From contig NZ_JNKU01000003.1 in the NCBI RefSeq assembly GCF_000702165.1, positions 1 through 64,000 of the forward strand: a stretch of DNA of 64,000 nucleotides, given 5' to 3'. This document shows positions 36,506 to 44,849 of the stretch, one piece after another. Source of the DNA: Sharpea azabuensis DSM 18934. GTDB lineage: Bacteria > Bacillota_I > Bacilli_A > Erysipelotrichales > Coprobacillaceae. The notes beneath the pieces were generated by a model, which saw only the letters and a program-made list of their open reading frames with translations, was not told where the DNA came from and made no database searches. Every line of letters begins with the position of its first letter. Within the stretch, counting starts at the first letter, position 1. The position numbers were made by a program, and so were the translations under genes.

Positions 36506-36541
36506 TGAAAAACTTTAAGGTAATTATGTGATGTGATGAAA

Positions 36542-36596
36542 GAAGCTGTAACGAAATAATTTTTTATGAAGTTATTATTCGTTTAGCTTCTTTTTT
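36542..36596 (+). terminator. Long terminator hairpin
   Basis: GAAGCT and ACGAAATAA pair with TTATTATTCGT and AGCTTC, with small bulges, then six T. Confidence 0.7.
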
Positions 36597-36631
36597 GGTG
36601 CTTACCAAAGCGTAAGGAGAAAAATGACTAA

Positions 36632-36751
36632 ATGGAATTTGAATTTATGACTGCAAACACCGTTCTGCCGTCCGGAAACACTTTGCGCTGTAAGCTGTTC
36701 TCATTCAGCAAGTTTAACACAGAGTCAATCATACAATCACAAAATATATAA
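36632..36751 (+). CDS. Very short hypothetical ORF (39 aa)
   Basis: ATG at 36632 reads MEFEFMTANTVLPSGNTLR, then KLFSFSKFNTESI, to TAA at 36749-36751. AAGGAG lies 12 bp upstream, but an ATG at 36624 is closer and reads only seven codons. Its GC content is higher than the flanks, suggesting a fragment of another element. It ends exactly where istB homology begins. Confidence 0.3.
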   Translation: MEFEFMTANTVLPSGNTLRCKLFSFSKFNTESIIQSQNI

Positions 36752-37314
36752 AAGATGCCCATTTTTATGATTCTACAGCGAGCATAGAAGATATCAACTA
36801 TAATCCAGATAGAAAACTTAATCGTTCTCAAATGGAAGAACTGGCTACAAACAACTACATACAAAGAGGTCTCAATATTATATTTGTAGGTGCTTCAGGC
36901 TGTGGAAAGACATGGCTATCTAATACATTAGGCGTACATGCCTGTCGTAATAGAAAGACAGTGCTGTATATCAGACTGCCTGAATTATTTTCAAAATTTG
37001 AAGAAAAGAGAATTCAAGGAAAATACAATGAATACTTAAAGAGATTGGGGAAGTATGATCTGTTGATCATCGATGAATTTTTATTGAAACCAACAAACGA
37101 ATCTGAAAGAAGCGACCTTCTAGAGTTGATGGAAATTCGTTGTAATAAAAAATCAACCATTTTCTGTAGTCAATACTCATTCGATGGATGGCATCATTTA
37201 TTAGATGGAGGACCTATTGCAGACGCTATTTTAGATAGAATCATTAATAGTTCCTATCTAATTACTTTACACGGAAAATCATTACGCGAAGAATACTCAA
37301 GAATAAAACAATAA
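36751..37314 (+). pseudogene. istB: 5'-truncated IS21-family helper ATPase istB
   Basis: IstB homology starts at KDAHFYDSTASIEDINY in mid-domain without a start codon; the N-terminal ~60 residues are missing. The remainder is well preserved: Walker A GASGCGKTWL, Walker B DLLIIDEF, and the terminal segment GPIADAILDRIINSSYLITL. An internal ATG at 36832 would give a 160-aa product, but with no ribosome site. IstB is the AAA+ protein that loads and disassembles IstA. A terminator follows. Confidence 0.85.
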
Positions 37315-37321
37315 AGCTAGG

Positions 37322-37359
37322 AAAGGCATAACAATGATAAAAAATTGTCATGCCTTTTT
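37322..37359 (+). terminator. Rho-independent terminator after istB
   Basis: 14-bp stem AAAGGCATAACAAT / ATTGTCATGCCTTT with one A-C mismatch, 8-nt loop, then T. Confidence 0.82.
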
Positions 37360-37368
37360 CAAATCCAT

Positions 37369-37451
37369 AGTGGACTTTTGAGCGTATTCAATTTTTGAGT
37401 GGGGTGGGCTTGGTCAGCGTACTGAGTGGACTTCTCTACCGTAACGAGTGG
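37369..37451 (+). repeat. Four AGTGG repeats at an IS21-type right end
   Basis: AGTGG occurs at 37369, 37398, 37425 and 37447, three of them as GAGTGG. It is interleaved with two GCGTA motifs (37382, 37417). These fit multiple IstA binding sites just downstream of istB. Confidence 0.55.
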
Positions 37452-37485
37452 TCTTCAATTAGCGGAATACTCATCTCACTTTTGA

Positions 37486-37809
37486 TTATTTCTTACTTAA
37501 ATATTCAGTTAATGCTCTTGTAACAATCTCAGTCTTTGTTAATCCTGTTTTTTTGATTGCTTTATCTAGTTTATTTATAATTTTTTGATTAAGTACAAAG
37601 TTCACTGCTCGCCCTATTTTTTTGCCTTCTGGAGCCTTTTCGCTATCTGGAGGTGTTATTCCCTCTTTTTCAAATTCGTTGTTCAGAATGCGTTCTACAG
37701 CCATTGTTTTCGTCAGCCCAGTAATCTTGCAGTATTCTTCGAGACAAAGATGTGTACTTGTTGCTAGATTCATGTTTAACGGCTTCGAATCTTTCTTTGC
37801 TCTAGGCAT
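37486..37809 (-). CDS. Protein with two tandem ribbon-helix-helix domains
   Basis: 107 residues. Two similar units are visible: residues ~11-47 (strand LNMNLATS, helix HLCLEEYCKITG, then LTKTMAVERILNNEF) and ~68-105 (strand VNFVLNQK, helix IINKLDKAIKKTG, then LTKTEIVTRALTEYL). TGLTKT occurs in both, at 30-35 and 88-93. Most RHH proteins need a dimer to form the DNA-binding sheet; this chain could make it by itself. It is translationally coupled (TAATG) to the upstream GmrSD-type remnant. It may be a plasmid- or restriction-linked repressor; no toxin partner is seen. Confidence 0.7.
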   Translation of the reverse strand: MPRAKKDSKPLNMNLATSTHLCLEEYCKITGLTKTMAVERILNNEFEKEGITPPDSEKAPEGKKIGRAVNFVLNQKIINKLDKAIKKTGLTKTEIVTRALTEYLSKK

Positions 37810-38422
37810 TAAATCACCCCCGAAAGTTTATCGAATGCTTTCCTGATTGTTTCAGTCATAAGTTTTCTTCTTTCTTTTAGGAACTTTGTATATTCCATTT
37901 CCCAGAAGTTATCAATTAGAGATGAGGATTGGTGGAATATAAAAATATTAAAAGAACAATACGAACGAATAGTGATAAAGGTAGCGCATTTTGATTACAT
38001 GAAGTTATAAATGTTTCTTCACCAAGTATTTCCTTGTATTTTAAAGCATAAACATCTGGTGCTTCTTTTCCAATATCAATGTTGGTGTTGTAATCAAGAT
38101 GTGTGAAGTTAGCAATCTGGTTTCTAAGTCTGTCATTCTCAATACCTATATCAGCAAGATAATCCTTTGGGAAGATATGATGCTTATCAATAGCATTTTT
38201 CGTCCAACTATAACCAATTGTCAAGTACTGAGCAAGTGTACTATTACTGAACAACATTGGCGTTCCTAGCACATTAATTGATGCTAAATATGCATTCCAT
38301 ACTGGTGATGTTGCTGAAGAAGTAACCATTGATTCAGGTAAAATTACATTAAAGTAATCTTCAATGTGATACCCCTTGTGAATATTCGTTTGAGTCTGAG
38401 GATTGTCTTGCATGTAGACCAA
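37809..38422 (-). pseudogene. GmrSD/DUF262-DUF1524 restriction protein, 3' remnant with frameshift
   Basis: The 168-residue frame from 38422 carries the DUF1524 HNH-type nuclease motif DKHHIFPKDYL and NFTHLDYNTNIDIGKEAP. It then drifts off-family after SCNQNALP. The correct C-terminus continues in another frame: LIDNFWEMEYTKFLKERRKL and TETIRKAFDKL, ending at 37809. So there is one frameshift near 37960, and the DUF262 N-terminal part is missing upstream of 38422. GmrSD enzymes cleave modified phage DNA; this copy is almost certainly dead. Confidence 0.75.
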
Positions 38423-38523
38423 CTCTCATTAGGTATTGGCGTATTAATAATGAACAAGGTGAAGCACTTGGAACGTTGAAGCCAAAATTATCCTTAGAAG
38501 ATATGAGAAAACTCTATTCATAG
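38419..38523 (+). pseudogene. Unidentified plus-strand C-terminal gene fragment
   Basis: A 34-codon frame, PTLIRYWRINNEQGEAL then TLKPKLSLEDMRKLYS, ends at TAG 38521. It looks like real protein (charged amphipathic helix at the end) but has no start and abuts the GmrSD remnant on the opposite strand, marking a recombination junction. I do not recognise it. Confidence 0.35.
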
Positions 38524-38577
38524 ATCATTTAAATTAGTTACTTTTATGTTATCTTACTTTCCTATTTAATTATTGTT

Positions 38578-38913
38578 TTAGAATAAAACTAAATAGGTAA
38601 ATCGTGAAGACGAGGGATATAAATGAAGTGGTAATACTGCGAAATGGTTATTAACCATATAGAATGTCAGTAAAGCCATAAATAATACATTTACAAGCAT
38701 CAAATAGCGAAATATTTTATGGCTTTGTATTTTATTGTTGTTATAAAGAGCAAGGACACTGATCAACATCAATACAATTGATAGAATATAATAAACTAAA
38801 TCTAATAGAATATTGCCTTTTGATATCGTTCTACCAAATATAAAGAACAATATTGCAAGAAGTGTCGATGCAAGGGAAAGAACAACAACCTTTCTCATTT
38901 TATGTTCATCCAT
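38578..38913 (-). CDS. Small multi-pass membrane protein, unknown
   Basis: 111 residues with three clear transmembrane segments (VVVLSLASTLLAILFFIFG, LVYYILSIVLMLISVLAL, YLMLVNVLFMALLTFYMV). The short C-terminal tail ends in a hydrophobic patch. It starts in the stop codon of deoB (TAATG), so it is the last gene of a xerD-deoB operon and probably co-translated. No family recognised. An imperfect palindrome (CCTATTTA / TAAATAGG) overlaps its 3' end without a T tract. Confidence 0.7.
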   Translation of the reverse strand: MDEHKMRKVVVLSLASTLLAILFFIFGRTISKGNILLDLVYYILSIVLMLISVLALYNNNKIQSHKIFRYLMLVNVLFMALLTFYMVNNHFAVLPLHLYPSSSRFTYLVLF

Positions 38914-40112
38914 TATCGAGTACGAACCACCTTATCTAATAAAGAATAACCAATGCCTGGGTTCTCGACATTGAAATTATCAGCAATTGTTGCACCGATA
39001 ACAGCATAGCTATCAAGTATGCCCAGTTTTTCTGGATGAGCTAATGATTTGCTATACATAAGGAGTGGGACATGTTCACGTGTGTGATCTGTTCCCTTCC
39101 ATGTTGGATCATTGCCATGATCAGCTGTAATCATCAATAAATCATCATCATGCATATTACGCATTAATTCATCAAGCTGTTTATCAAACAATTCGATTGC
39201 ATCCCCATAGCCAATCGCATTACGACGATGTCCATAAACCGCATCAAAATCAACAAGATTTACGAAGATAAGACCTTCTTGTTCTTTCTTTGCAAGTTCA
39301 ATCGTTTTCATCATACCATCTGTATTATCATCAGTATGAATACCTTCAGTAATTCCTTCATTTACAAAGATATCAGGAATCTTTCCAACTCCAACAACAT
39401 CTAATCCATTATCCTTTAGACTGTTTAAAACAGTGCGGCCAAATGGCTTAAGGGCATAGTCATGACGATGTGGAGTACGCTTGAATTCCCCTTTCTTATG
39501 TCCTACAAAAGGGCGAGCAATGACACGGCCGACTTTCCATTCATCCTTCATTAATAATTCTCGAGCAATCTCACAAGCTTTGTAAAGCTCATCAAGAGGT
39601 ATGATTTCTTCATTAGCAGCAATCTGGAATACAGAATCTGCTGATGTATAAACAATCCAATCACCTGTTTCAAGCTGATGTTCCCCAAACTTATCAAGAA
39701 TAACCGTGCCACTCTCTGCATAATTGCCAACACATTTACGACCAGTTTTTTCTTCGAATAGTTTTATAAATTCATCAGGAAAGCCAGTATCTGTAAATGT
39801 CTGGAAAGGCTTATCGATCTTTAAGCCCATCATTTCCCAATGGCCAGTCATAGTATCTTTCCCATTTGAAACTTCACGTAAGGCAGCTGTTGTCCCTAGC
39901 TGATGAGGAACTTTATGAATACCCATAAAATCACCTAAATTACCAAGTCCAAGTCCTTCCATGTTTTCGACGTAAAGACCATTTTTAGCCTGTGCAATAT
40001 GACCAATGGTATTTGCTCCTTCATCGCCAAATTTTGCTGCATCTTCGGCATTTCCAATGCCCATTGAATCACAGACAATCAGAAAAACACGCTTATACTC
40101 TTTATAACTCAT
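38913..40112 (-). CDS. deoB: Phosphopentomutase
   Basis: 399 residues from the ATG at 40112 (MSYKEYKRVFLIVCDSMGIG), which has AAGGATG upstream; the open frame extends further but only into the xerD end. It interconverts ribose-1- and ribose-5-phosphate (and the deoxy forms) in nucleoside salvage. Alkaline-phosphatase superfamily metal sites are visible: CDSMGIGNAEDA, then DTGFP, and TADHGNDPTWKGTDHTREHVPLL near the C-terminus. The neighbourhood xerD-deoB matches Bacillus. It fits functionally with the nucleoside importer at the start of the window. Confidence 0.96.
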   Translation of the reverse strand: MSYKEYKRVFLIVCDSMGIGNAEDAAKFGDEGANTIGHIAQAKNGLYVENMEGLGLGNLGDFMGIHKVPHQLGTTAALREVSNGKDTMTGHWEMMGLKIDKPFQTFTDTGFPDEFIKLFEEKTGRKCVGNYAESGTVILDKFGEHQLETGDWIVYTSADSVFQIAANEEIIPLDELYKACEIARELLMKDEWKVGRVIARPFVGHKKGEFKRTPHRHDYALKPFGRTVLNSLKDNGLDVVGVGKIPDIFVNEGITEGIHTDDNTDGMMKTIELAKKEQEGLIFVNLVDFDAVYGHRRNAIGYGDAIELFDKQLDELMRNMHDDDLLMITADHGNDPTWKGTDHTREHVPLLMYSKSLAHPEKLGILDSYAVIGATIADNFNVENPGIGYSLLDKVVRTR

Positions 40113-40116
40113 TTTT

Positions 40117-41004
40117 TCATCCTTCTTCCTTGTTTCTATGAAAGAAACGTTTATAATCTTCAACAATCTTTTCATTTGCTACATGCGTATAGATTGTTGT
40201 TGTTGCTATATCGCTATGCCCAAGCAATTCTTGAATGCTTCTTAAATCTGCTTCGCCATCAAGTAAAGTTGTGGCAAAAGTATGTCTTAATGTGTGTGGG
40301 CTAAAATGTTCTTTAATACCTGCTTTATGCGCATATTTTTGCAGAATATTATAGAAATTCTCACGACTGACCATCTTGCCTGAATGATTTAAGAAAATCA
40401 ATGTGCTATCTAGCTTATCAAGTTTATGACGATCATGCCTAATAAAGTCTTCAAGCATTTCACTCGTCTTATCATCTAATGGTATTAAGCGTTCCTTATT
40501 CCCTTTACCAATCACGCGAATACGTTTAGCCTTAAAATTAAAATCATTGGTTGTAAGATGGACAAGCTCACTGACTCTAACACCACTTGTTAAACAAAGT
40601 AAAATCATTAAGTAATCTCGTTTACCTTCAGGTGAAGTGAAATCGATTGCTTGTAAAACCTGCGTTATAGTTTCAAGACTGATAATACGGGGTAGATGTT
40701 CATGACTTCGAGGCATATCAATATTGTCCATGATATTATGACTGACAAGATGATTTCTTGTTAAGTAAAGAAAAAACTGTCTTAGCGTCACGAGCTTTCG
40801 CGTAATTGATGATGAGGCATAATGTTCATTAAGATAGCTTAGATATTGCTCTACATCATGCTCATTTATTGCTTGGACATCTTTATTTATATAAGAGAGA
40901 AACTGCCTGAGATCACGAAGATAATTTGTTGTTGTATTCTCACTCAAACCTTTCTCTAGAAGCAAATAAGTTTCAAACTCTTTTAAGTAATCACTCTGTC
41001 GCAT
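40117..41004 (-). CDS. xerD: Site-specific tyrosine recombinase XerD
   Basis: 295 residues, standard length. All catalytic residues are present: R143 (TSGVRVSEL), K167 (GKGNKERL), H237 and R240 (SPHTLRHTFATTLL), H263 (LLGHSDI) and Y272 (TIYTHV). With XerC/CodV it resolves chromosome dimers at dif during division. It is distinct from the transposon recombinases at 30-35 kb. Its stop lies 4 bp before the deoB start. Confidence 0.95.
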   Translation of the reverse strand: MRQSDYLKEFETYLLLEKGLSENTTTNYLRDLRQFLSYINKDVQAINEHDVEQYLSYLNEHYASSSITRKLVTLRQFFLYLTRNHLVSHNIMDNIDMPRSHEHLPRIISLETITQVLQAIDFTSPEGKRDYLMILLCLTSGVRVSELVHLTTNDFNFKAKRIRVIGKGNKERLIPLDDKTSEMLEDFIRHDRHKLDKLDSTLIFLNHSGKMVSRENFYNILQKYAHKAGIKEHFSPHTLRHTFATTLLDGEADLRSIQELLGHSDIATTTIYTHVANEKIVEDYKRFFHRNKEEG

Positions 41005-41019
41005 AATATCACCATCAAT

Positions 41020-41049
41020 ATTATATCAATATTACATATTAAATACCAA
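41020..41049 (-). promoter_or_regulatory. Promoter of the xerD-deoB operon
   Basis: On the minus strand: -35 TTGGTA (41044-41049), 18-bp spacer, -10 TATAAT (41020-41025). Confidence 0.65.
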
Positions 41050-41056
41050 GAAGGTA

Positions 41057-42229
41057 CTAAGAATTCTTTTGCAGTAAATCACTAGCTTTCATAAGGCCCA
41101 AGTTCTCCTTATTAAAGAACTTAATGAGCTGCTCAACATTATCTTCTTGCGGTGCTTCAATACGATCAAATAGAGATATTTGTTCTTTGACTTCATTTTG
41201 TGGTTTGACATCATTCAAACTGATACCAATCAGCCTTACTCTTTCACCATTATAAACATTTCTAAGAAGCATCAAGGCATAGGAATATATGTCTTCAGAA
41301 TTGTTTGTATAATGCTCCAAAGGTATTTGTCTCGTGATTGCATGCACAAGATCAAACTTTAATGTGATTGCAATATTATTCGTTACCATCGCACTCTTTT
41401 TCGCCCTTTTAGATACACAATCGGCAATATTTTTAAAAGCTTCAGCTATTTCATCAATACCCTCTAAATCATTTTCAAATGTTTCTGAATTACTAATAGA
41501 TTTAGCTTGTCTTTCTTCATAATGCACTTTTCGATCATCACGACCATTAGCTTCATGAAAGAAGATCAAAGCATTATTACCCATGACCTGCTTCAACAGT
41601 GTATAGTTATCACGATTAGCCACATCTCCAATCGTCATAATACCCACTTCTTTTAATTTTGCAGCTGTCTTCTTACCAATCCCAAACATTTCACCAACAT
41701 CCATTGGCCACAATATTTGTCTAATATTACTTTGTGTAAGAATAGTAATACCCATTGGTTTCTTCATATCACTTGCCATCTTGGAAAGAAATTTATTGGG
41801 TGAAATGCCTATTGAACAAGACAATCCTAATGTTTCATAGACTTCTTTTTGGATGGCTAAAGCTATACCATAGGGTTGTTCATGTGTCTTGGTAATACGT
41901 TCCGATAAATCCAGATAACCCTCATCTATCGAAGCAATCTCTAAATAGGGGCTATATTTTTTAATAATGGTAAAAAACTTATGTGATAGTTCATGATAAT
42001 AATCAAAATGTGGCTCTATAATAACAAGGTTCTGACATTTACTTTTGGCCATATAAAGGGGCATGGCTGAATGAATTCCAAGTTTTCTTGCTTCATAGCT
42101 AGCTGTTGAAACAACAGAACGCTTTGAATCATGAGCAATGACAACAGGCATCCCTTTGAGTTCTGGATGCTTTATAAGTTCACATGATACATAGAAAGCA
42201 TTTAAATCAATATGAAATATCACACGCAT
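41057..42229 (-). CDS. dinB: DNA polymerase IV (Y-family translesion polymerase)
   Basis: 390 residues from the ATG at 42229 (MRVIFHIDLNAFYVSCE), which has GGGGGAT upstream; the longer frame adds 29 unrelated residues. Catalytic acids are visible: D in HIDLNAFYVSCE and the SIDEGYLDLS motif near 100. IGKKTAAKLKEVGI is the helix-hairpin-helix of the thumb region. The C-terminal end is short, QISLFDRIEA being the likely sliding-clamp motif (QxxLF). It copies damaged templates with low fidelity. No LexA box is obvious in the leader. Confidence 0.94.
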   Translation of the reverse strand: MRVIFHIDLNAFYVSCELIKHPELKGMPVVIAHDSKRSVVSTASYEARKLGIHSAMPLYMAKSKCQNLVIIEPHFDYYHELSHKFFTIIKKYSPYLEIASIDEGYLDLSERITKTHEQPYGIALAIQKEVYETLGLSCSIGISPNKFLSKMASDMKKPMGITILTQSNIRQILWPMDVGEMFGIGKKTAAKLKEVGIMTIGDVANRDNYTLLKQVMGNNALIFFHEANGRDDRKVHYEERQAKSISNSETFENDLEGIDEIAEAFKNIADCVSKRAKKSAMVTNNIAITLKFDLVHAITRQIPLEHYTNNSEDIYSYALMLLRNVYNGERVRLIGISLNDVKPQNEVKEQISLFDRIEAPQEDNVEQLIKFFNKENLGLMKASDLLQKNS

Positions 42230-42313
42230 AATAATCCCCCTTGTTTCTATCACTTGATCTAAGCCAAATACTTTAAAATAATCGGCATTAAATATCTTGC
42301 AATATAGTGACGC

Positions 42314-42349
42314 CATTCATCCCATAGCCTAAGGGCCATGGGATGAATG
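42314..42349. other. Perfect 12-bp palindromic hairpin between recN and dinB
   Basis: CATTCATCCCAT (42314-42325) and ATGGGATGAATG (42338-42349) surround AGCCTAAGGGCC, which can extend the stem. No T tract on either strand, so it is not a standard intrinsic terminator. It could be an mRNA 3'-end stabiliser or protein site. Confidence 0.65.
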
Positions 42350-42389
42350 CAGATAATATGTAATCTTTAATTTCCTCAACAATGCACTT

Positions 42390-44036
42390 CTAATTATGAA
42401 CTAATAAGCTACGTGCATTATTGAGTGCTTCTTCTGTAATACTATCACCAGATAGCAATTTAGCAATCTCTTTAATACGATTTTCACCAATCACTTGCTG
42501 GATGCTTGTATATGTTTCATTATCCTCGCTCTCTTTATTGAGGACATAATGATTCAATGCATGAACTGCAACTTGTGGCAAATGCGTAATACAAATGACC
42601 TGCTTGTTTTTGGAAAGCTCCTCCATCTTGCGCCCAATCGCATCAGCGACTTTCCCACTAACTCCAGTATCAACTTCATCAAAGATAACCGTATCAACAA
42701 ATGCCTGATTCAAGGTAATAATCTTAATTGCTAGCATCACACGTGATATTTCACCACCGGATGCTGATTCATTAAGAGGTGTAAAAGCCTGGCCGGCATT
42801 CATGGAAACCTTAAAGACAACCTTATCAATGCCTTCTTTACTTAACTCTGTTTCTTCAAAATCAACCTTGAACTGCGCTTTATCCAAATAGAGATCAACT
42901 AATTGCTGTTGAATAAGACTTTCAAATTCTAAGGCATATTCCATTCTTTGCTGATGCCATTGCTTGGCCTTGTTCAAAGCAAGATTATAGTAATGATCTT
43001 TTTGTTCTTCTAGTTCTTCAAGAACCTCATCACGATGCAGACTAGCATCAATTTTTTCTTTAAGCTCATCACGAGCTTCATAAATAGCTTTCATGCTATA
43101 GCCATATTTACGCTGCAATCTTTGAATCTTGAATAATTCTTCATTGATTTCATTAAAACGATATTCATCAAAATCAATATCATCATAACTATTCATCAAT
43201 GAAGAGATAATATCGGACAACGTATAGTATTCATTATAGAGCTTATTATAATCATCTTTAAAATCATCATAATCTTTAACACTTTCCAATTCATCAATCG
43301 CATTCTGTAACTGTTCTAGAACTCCATGGCTGTCATTGACAAGATGATCAAATGTGCGCATATGCGTATTCAATTTCTCATAGTTCTTCATCATTTCAGC
43401 TTCATGTTCAAGATTTTCAATATCATCATCAGTATATTCTAAATCCTTCAGTTCTTCATATTGTGATTGGTAATATTCAATACGTTCATCACTCATATCT
43501 ACTTCATTAATATCTCTAATCTTTTTTACAAGATCACGATAGTGTCGATAGTAATCAAGATAGTCATTTCTGAATGTATCATCATCAATAAAACGATCTA
43601 ATATTGTGATGTGGTTTTTAATAGAAAAAATTGTTTGTGTCTCAAATTGTGAATGAATATGAATAAGATAGGGCGCTATAATCTTTAATGCAGCATTTGT
43701 GACCGGACGATAATTCACTTTAATCGTAGATTTCCCATTCGCATGTATCTCTTTGTGAATAATAATGTCGTTATCAAAGTCTATACCTATTTCTTCAAAA
43801 GCTTTTACTGCCTCCTGATTTTCATCAATCTCAAAGAAACCTTCAATAATAGCTTTTTCCTTGCCATGTCTGACAAGCTGAGCACTTGATCGATTACCAC
43901 ACAGCTGACCAATTGCATCAATAATAATGGATTTACCAGCACCAGTTTCCCCGGTTAGGACACTCATGCCTTCATGAAAATCCACCTGCATCTCATCAAT
44001 AATAACAAATGAAGAAATATAAAGACTTTTAAGCAT
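42390..44036 (-). CDS. recN: DNA repair protein RecN
   Basis: 548 residues, SMC-like. Walker A GETGAGKSIIID lies near residue 30. Long coiled coils occupy ~150-370 (many D/E/Y/K). The ABC signature SASGGEISRVMLAIKI and Walker B VIFDEVDTGVSG lie near 445-480. It helps bring broken ends to RecA-mediated repair. It is the last gene of the nusB-to-recN series; ahrC/argR, usually between tlyA and recN in Bacillus, is missing, and only 3 bp separate tlyA from recN. Confidence 0.95.
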   Translation of the reverse strand: MLKSLYISSFVIIDEMQVDFHEGMSVLTGETGAGKSIIIDAIGQLCGNRSSAQLVRHGKEKAIIEGFFEIDENQEAVKAFEEIGIDFDNDIIIHKEIHANGKSTIKVNYRPVTNAALKIIAPYLIHIHSQFETQTIFSIKNHITILDRFIDDDTFRNDYLDYYRHYRDLVKKIRDINEVDMSDERIEYYQSQYEELKDLEYTDDDIENLEHEAEMMKNYEKLNTHMRTFDHLVNDSHGVLEQLQNAIDELESVKDYDDFKDDYNKLYNEYYTLSDIISSLMNSYDDIDFDEYRFNEINEELFKIQRLQRKYGYSMKAIYEARDELKEKIDASLHRDEVLEELEEQKDHYYNLALNKAKQWHQQRMEYALEFESLIQQQLVDLYLDKAQFKVDFEETELSKEGIDKVVFKVSMNAGQAFTPLNESASGGEISRVMLAIKIITLNQAFVDTVIFDEVDTGVSGKVADAIGRKMEELSKNKQVICITHLPQVAVHALNHYVLNKESEDNETYTSIQQVIGENRIKEIAKLLSGDSITEEALNNARSLLVHN

Positions 44037-44039
44037 ATG

Positions 44040-44849
44040 TTACTCACCTCTTTCAAAATGATAATGTGCTTCTTTAACGACACTTTCAATATCAATTGGC
44101 ATATCTTTTCCTTTTTCAAGAACAAAGTGTCCTAAAAATTCGATATTGCCTTCCCCACCTGTTATAGGTGAATATGTTAAACCTTGAATAGAGAAACCAT
44201 TCTCTATAGCATAACCAATAACTTTTTTAATCACTTCAGTATGCACTTTACTATCTTTGACAATGCCATGTTTGCCAACTTGTTCACGTCCCGCCTCAAA
44301 TTGCGGTTTGATCAAAGCAGCAACATGACCACCAGGTACAAGAATGTTTTTCAAGGCTGCAAAAATATGAGAAAGGGAGATAAATGAAACATCAATAGAA
44401 GCTACCTCCGGCTGACCTTCTTTAAAATCATCAAGCGTGCAATAACGAAAGTTTGTTTGTTCCATAACAATAACACGCTCATCATTACGCAATTTCCAGA
44501 CTAGCTGATTTGTACCAACGTCAAGCGCATAGACTCTCACTGCTCCATTTTGTAAAGCACAATCCGTAAAGCCACCAGTAGATGAGCCTATATCAAGCAT
44601 TATTTTTCCTTTCAGATCCAAATCAAATGATGAAATAGCTTTTTCTAGCTTAAGTCCTCCTCGAGAGACATATTTAAGCTTTTCACCTTTGATAGCTAGA
44701 ATTGTGTCAGTAGGAATTTTCATACCAGGTTTGTCTAATTTCTGATGATCATCGTGAACCAGGCCGGCCATAATAGCTCGTTTTGCTTTTTCTCTTGATT
44801 CAAAAAGTCCTTGCTCAACACACAAAACATCTACTCGTTCCTTAGCCAT
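44040..44849 (-). CDS. tlyA: TlyA-family rRNA 2'-O-methyltransferase (YqxC)
   Basis: 269 residues. N-terminal S4 RNA-binding domain (MAKERVDVLCVEQGLFESREKAKRAIM) followed by an RrmJ-like methyltransferase with SAM motif MLDIGSSTGGFTDC near 83-97. The catalytic K-D-K-E-like set is present: K in SRGGLKLEKA, D in ASIDVSFISL, K in LIKPQFEAGRE and E. TlyA proteins methylate 16S and 23S rRNA. It overlaps dxs by 8 bp. Confidence 0.94.
   Translation of the reverse strand: MAKERVDVLCVEQGLFESREKAKRAIMAGLVHDDHQKLDKPGMKIPTDTILAIKGEKLKYVSRGGLKLEKAISSFDLDLKGKIMLDIGSSTGGFTDCALQNGAVRVYALDVGTNQLVWKLRNDERVIVMEQTNFRYCTLDDFKEGQPEVASIDVSFISLSHIFAALKNILVPGGHVAALIKPQFEAGREQVGKHGIVKDSKVHTEVIKKVIGYAIENGFSIQGLTYSPITGGEGNIEFLGHFVLEKGKDMPIDIESVVKEAHYHFERGE

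Noticed and set aside
36628-36864. 78-aa minus-strand frame across the istB 5' end
   Set aside because: Antisense to the 39-aa ORF and the istB homology; no ribosome site.
37369-37451. Plasmid origin iterons
   Set aside because: AGTGG repeats are irregularly spaced and lie directly behind istB, with no Rep gene.
28500-38600. CRISPR array or cas genes in the accessory region
   Set aside because: No regularly spaced repeats of 24-40 bp and no cas-like frames; short repeats seen belong to IS ends.
40113-40175. N-terminal extension of phosphopentomutase
   Set aside because: It lies in the xerD 3' end and the family begins at MSYKEYKRVF with a good ribosome site.
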